NCBI GenBank assembly: GCA_964385305.1
Contig: CAYLOP010000129.1
Coordinates: 1 to 9,005 of the forward strand
Direction of reading: 5' to 3'
DNA: 9,005 bases
DNA from: CAYLOP01 sp964385305
GTDB lineage: Bacteria; Chloroflexota; Anaerolineae; Anaerolineales; E44-bin32
Part shown: positions 6,377-9,005 of the stretch, in pieces
Layout of the letters: every line of letters starts with the position of its first letter
How positions within the stretch are numbered: position 1 is the first letter of the stretch
The notes under the pieces: generated by a model
Seen by the model: only the letters and a program-made list of their open reading frames with translations
Database searches by the model: none
Told to the model about the DNA's origin: nothing
Translations under genes and position numbers: made by a program

Positions 6377-7594
6377 TCAATTTCCGCCGCGTAGGGCATC
6401 GACAGGTTCCATGCGTGCCGCCAGTAACGCAGGATAGAGCGCTGCCAGCAAGGTGACGGCAAAGGCCGTGATGGTCAGGTTGATGGTATCGCTCAGTGTC
6501 AGGTAGGCGTAAATCCGCTCGCCGAGAATAAACCCGGTGATACCCATATCGCCGATATAGATACCATACTTTGTGGCGTAAAAGACCATCGCACCCCCCA
6601 ACACCAGCCCTATGATGACGCCGCCCACCGCCAGCAGGCTGGATTCGGCAAAGAACATGGCCATGATGCGGCCGCCGCGCATGCCGATGGCGGATAGGAT
6701 CCCGATCTCCCGTGTGCGCTCGAAGACGGCCATGATGAGCGTGTTGATGATGACCGTGGCCGTGATGCCCAGGATGATCAGGTAGAGCACGATCATGTAA
6801 GCGTTGGCGTACTTGTCAGCCAGCACGAGAAGGTCGTTCATCTGTGCGAAGGTCAGGACCTTGTACTGTTGGGTCTGTAAGGCGTCCACGACGGCCTCGG
6901 TTTGCTCGCGGTCGCTCAATAACACGAAGATGGTGCTGGCATGGTCTTCGGTTTGGGTGAAGCTCTGTGCCTTGGAGAGTGGCATGAAGACCGTGCTCTT
7001 GTCATAGGAGGGCGTGCTCGTTGAGAAGATACCGCGGATGGTAAAAGGCTGTTCGTCCACATTGCCGTTGGATGTGTTGACCAGTAAATTGAGCGTGTCT
7101 CCAGGTTGGAGTCTCAATCGATCCGCTAACGGCTTTCCGATCAGGAGGCCGCCGCGATCGTCGGCGGTGAGAAATTCGCCGCTGATTAACCCTTCGAGGT
7201 AGGGCGCATTCGCATCAGAGGACGGGTCGATGCCGATCAGTCGTACACCCATGGTCACATCGCGTGCTGCAACAATCCCGCTGGCGTAGAGGCGGGGTGT
7301 GGCCACTTTCACCGGCGATAAGGTGGCGATCTGGGCTGCGATGGAGCCGGGATTCTCGATCAGATCCTCCCAGGCCAGGCTGGTCTTATCCTCGTCATAC
7401 GACGCGGCGCGCACCTGAAGGTGACCGCTTTGCAGCTTGATGGTGTTGTCCATGGAGCCACGCAGTTCCCCTTCGATGACAGCCGCCATCAATAGCAAGA
7501 GAGCCAGCCCCATCCCCAGGGCCAATGCGGAGAAGAAGGAGCGGCGGCGATTGCGCCCGAGATCACGTATTGCCATTCTGAAGAGATGTTTCAT
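6377..7594 (-). CDS. FtsX/MacB-type ABC transporter permease 2
   Basis: A 405-residue permease with the four-helix type VII (LolC/E, MacB, FtsX) layout. A basic amphipathic leader (RMAIRDLGRNRRRS) is followed by TM1 (about 18-40). A MacB-PCD-like extracytoplasmic domain of about 220 residues comes next, then TM2 (about 265-290), the coupling segment FERTREIGILSAIGM, TM3 (about 318-342) and TM4 (about 370-392), and the cytoplasmic end RMEPVDALRGGN. The FERTREIG and P-x-x-A-L elements are classic FtsX-family marks. It should pair with permease 1, making a heterodimer driven by the ATPase. The ATG at 7594 has GTGAGG (7601-7606) 6 bases upstream. An alternative GTG at 7606 would overlap the permease 1 stop by 4 bases and add only four residues, and cannot be excluded. 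Confidence 0.9.
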   Translation of the reverse strand: MKHLFRMAIRDLGRNRRRSFFSALALGMGLALLLLMAAVIEGELRGSMDNTIKLQSGHLQVRAASYDEDKTSLAWEDLIENPGSIAAQIATLSPVKVATPRLYASGIVAARDVTMGVRLIGIDPSSDANAPYLEGLISGEFLTADDRGGLLIGKPLADRLRLQPGDTLNLLVNTSNGNVDEQPFTIRGIFSTSTPSYDKSTVFMPLSKAQSFTQTEDHASTIFVLLSDREQTEAVVDALQTQQYKVLTFAQMNDLLVLADKYANAYMIVLYLIILGITATVIINTLIMAVFERTREIGILSAIGMRGGRIMAMFFAESSLLAVGGVIIGLVLGGAMVFYATKYGIYIGDMGITGFILGERIYAYLTLSDTINLTITAFAVTLLAALYPALLAARMEPVDALRGGN

Positions 7595-7600
7595 CGTAGG

Positions 7601-7606
7601 CCTCAC
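7601..7606 (-). promoter_or_regulatory. Shine-Dalgarno GTGAGG overlapping the permease 1 stop codon
   Basis: On the minus strand GTGAGG contains the TGA stop of permease 1 (7603-7605) and lies 6 bases before the ATG at 7594. Stop and ribosome-binding site are therefore shared, which points to translational coupling of the two permeases in fixed proportion. The GTG itself is also a possible start codon. Confidence 0.55.
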
Positions 7607-8832
7607 ACGTAATGCAGAGCTTCTGCAGGTTCGTTCTGGGCGGCTTCGCGTGCAGGCAGGAAGGCTGCCAGGGTGGCGATAATGACCACTGTCAACACGC
7701 GCTGGATGATTTTCTCCAGCCCAAGTGTGGGGTATATGCGTTCATTGATCAGGGCGGTGTATTCTGTGATGGAGGCAAATTGTGTATAGTCGAAGCCAAT
7801 CTGTCCGAGGCTGATATTGAGGATCAGGCCAAACAAAACGCCAAAGGCCAAACCGACAACGCCCATCAATGCGCCCTCTAAAAGAAATAAGCTGGAGATT
7901 TGGCGCGGCTTCATCCCGAGCGCGCCAAGCAATCCGATCTCGCGTGTGCGCTCGTAGACGGCCATGAGCAGCATATTGAGGATACCGATCCCGGCGATGA
8001 TCAGGATGATCACGCTAAAGATGTTCATGACCCCGCTCTTGGTCTCGATGGTTTGCTCCAACTCCGGAAGGCTGGTTTGCCAGGAAGCGAGCTCATAATC
8101 AGACAGGAGGGGCTCCAGGGCGCGCAGCACGGCAGGTTCCTGTCCGATTTGTTTGAGCGAAACCATCACTTCGGTGACCTGCCCGCTGAGACCATACAGG
8201 TCTTGCGCTTCACCCAGGGACATATAGATCGTGCGTTTCTCGATCTCGGCCATGCCCACGTCATAGATGCCGGCAACCGTCATCGTGCGGCTGCGCATTT
8301 GATTGTGTGTTGCACGGCCGACCAGCGTGATGCGGTCTCCCACGGTCACATCCATGGCAACGGCAAGGCCACGTCCAATGAAGATCACGTCCTGATCCTC
8401 TGCCGTCAGGTAGCGTCCTTCGACAACCTGCTGTGCGATCAGGCTTATCGGCAGTTCCTCTTCCGGCTCGATGCCAACGATGGTGACGCCGAAGGCGCCC
8501 TCCCGGTTGCTTGCCATGCCACCGGTATTAATGCGTCGCGTCGCCGACACGACTTGTGGCTGCGCCCGGGCGGCTTCTAGGATTGCATCGTCGTCCGAGA
8601 GCGGCAGGAGCGGGTTGGGATCGATCTCATCAGCGTACCCTTCGGCATGGATTTGAATGTTCCCACCCATGACCTGGATGGCATTGCCGTAGATGGCCTG
8701 TTCGAAGCCGGCGATCACACCATCGTAGAACATCATCAGCCCCATCGATAAACCGATAGCCAGAACGACGATCAGGGTACGCCGGCGGTGTCGCCAGACA
8801 TTACGCCATGCCAGACGAAGATATAGTCTCAT
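7603..8832 (-). CDS. FtsX/MacB-type ABC transporter permease 1
   Basis: A 409-residue permease and first gene of the operon. The basic leader RLAWRNVWRHRRRT precedes TM1 (about 17-39). The extracytoplasmic MacB-PCD-like domain follows, containing MGGNIQIHAEGYADE, the RYLTAEDQDVIFIGRGLA segment and VGDRITLVG. TM2 (about 268-291) leads to the coupling motif VYERTREIGLLGALGMKPRQI. TM3 (about 315-340), TM4 (about 377-395) and the end REAAQNEPAEALHYV complete the family pattern. It is clearly paralogous to permease 2 in layout and motifs but differs in most loop sequence, as expected for a heterodimer like LolC/LolE. The start is set at the ATG at 8832, with AAAAGGA (8841-8847) 8 bases upstream. 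The ATG at 8841 lies inside that ribosome-binding site and would add three residues. The substrate is unknown; lipoprotein, lipid, peptide or drug export are the family's options. Confidence 0.9.
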   Translation of the reverse strand: MRLYLRLAWRNVWRHRRRTLIVVLAIGLSMGLMMFYDGVIAGFEQAIYGNAIQVMGGNIQIHAEGYADEIDPNPLLPLSDDDAILEAARAQPQVVSATRRINTGGMASNREGAFGVTIVGIEPEEELPISLIAQQVVEGRYLTAEDQDVIFIGRGLAVAMDVTVGDRITLVGRATHNQMRSRTMTVAGIYDVGMAEIEKRTIYMSLGEAQDLYGLSGQVTEVMVSLKQIGQEPAVLRALEPLLSDYELASWQTSLPELEQTIETKSGVMNIFSVIILIIAGIGILNMLLMAVYERTREIGLLGALGMKPRQISSLFLLEGALMGVVGLAFGVLFGLILNISLGQIGFDYTQFASITEYTALINERIYPTLGLEKIIQRVLTVVIIATLAAFLPAREAAQNEPAEALHYV

Positions 8833-8840
8833 ACTTGGCA

Positions 8841-8847
8841 TCCTTTT
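8841..8847 (-). promoter_or_regulatory. Shine-Dalgarno AAAAGGA of the ABC operon
   Basis: On the minus strand AAAAGGA ends 8 bases before the ATG at 8832. Because the alternative ATG at 8841 overlaps this element, the downstream ATG is the more likely start. Confidence 0.5.
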
Positions 8848-8856
8848 CTTCTATGC

Positions 8857-8927
8857 AATCTACCGATCGATCCATTCATCATTTTTACCCTGCAGCCTCA
8901 CTATTAGGTTCAAGTAAATCTATCGAT
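8857..8927. repeat. Pair of 11-base direct repeats upstream of the ABC operon (possible operator)
   Basis: AATCTACCGAT (8857-8867) and AATCTATCGAT (8917-8927) match at 10 of 11 bases and start exactly 60 bases apart, in the leader region of the minus-strand operon. Each contains or adjoins a small palindrome (ATCGAT or CGATCG). I found no convincing sigma-70 promoter in 8842-9005. A TACAAT on the minus strand (8990-8995) could be a -10 whose -35 lies outside the window. A regulator site is an inference only. Confidence 0.3.
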
Positions 8928-9005
8928 GACCCAGCGTCCGCGCTTAGCATCGTGGAACGTACTATGATGCCATGATCGGCACGCTGCAGATTGTATCACT
9001 TTGGT

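Noticed and set aside
5237..6394. Long open frame (385 codons) on the + strand
   Set aside because: It lies antisense to the adaptor and ATPase genes, is arginine/serine-rich without any domain, and has no ribosome-binding site. It is a shadow of the minus-strand coding bias.
6361..6462. N-terminal extension of the ATPase to an ATG at 6462
   Set aside because: It would overlap permease 2 by 86 bases and add 34 residues unlike the family, while the ATG at 6360 has GAGGAG at ideal spacing.
7900..8580. Open frame of 226 codons on the + strand
   Set aside because: It is antisense to permease 1, is His/Asp/Gln-rich with no fold signature, and mirrors the codon pattern of the real gene.
8842..9005. 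A divergent gene or small ORF right of the exporter operon
   Set aside because: No frame with a start codon, ribosome-binding site and meaningful product is visible. The region reads as a leader or promoter region running off the window.

Overview
The window reads as an ordinary stretch of bacterial chromosome of medium GC content, most likely from a member of the Chloroflexota (Anaerolineae-like). This placement is an inference from gene style and not a marker-based assignment. It rests on three things: an F420-type (deazaflavin) nitroreductase-like protein, a metallo-beta-lactamase fold protein with a C-terminal TPR tail, and a lipoprotein membrane-fusion protein whose long hairpin carries an NWYTGHPTE-type segment that I associate with Chloroflexota transporters. 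No tRNA, rRNA, CRISPR array, transposase or phage gene is visible.

Left part, + strand (1-4260). The window opens inside the C-terminal end of a formylglycine-generating-enzyme (FGE/SUMF1) fold protein. After a 169-base gap with candidate promoters comes a series of genes, all on the + strand: a class I SAM-dependent methyltransferase, a GNAT acetyltransferase, a five-helix membrane protein of unknown function, a small basic protein with two C-terminal membrane helices, a deazaflavin-dependent nitroreductase-family protein, and an MBL-fold hydrolase fused to TPR repeats. Most have strong Shine-Dalgarno sequences. The nitroreductase and MBL genes overlap by 11 bases and are probably translationally coupled. 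The other genes are separated by 39-99 bases and may or may not share a transcript.

Right part, - strand (4443-8832). A compact four-gene operon is read right to left: FtsX/MacB-type permease 1, FtsX/MacB-type permease 2, a LolD/MacB-type ATPase and an HlyD/MacA-like lipoprotein adaptor, with gaps of only 8-19 bases. Together they form a complete mechanotransmission-type ABC system: ATPase dimer, two non-identical permeases that probably pair, and a lipid-anchored adaptor outside the membrane. The substrate cannot be read from the sequence. The operon converges with the MBL gene across a 182-base gap. Its upstream region (8842-9005) contains a near-perfect 11-base direct repeat that could be an operator.

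Nothing here amounts to a clearly new biological system. The items most worth a second look are the coupled nitroreductase/MBL-TPR pair, the lipoprotein-adaptor exporter with its two diverged permeases, and the two unrecognised small membrane proteins.
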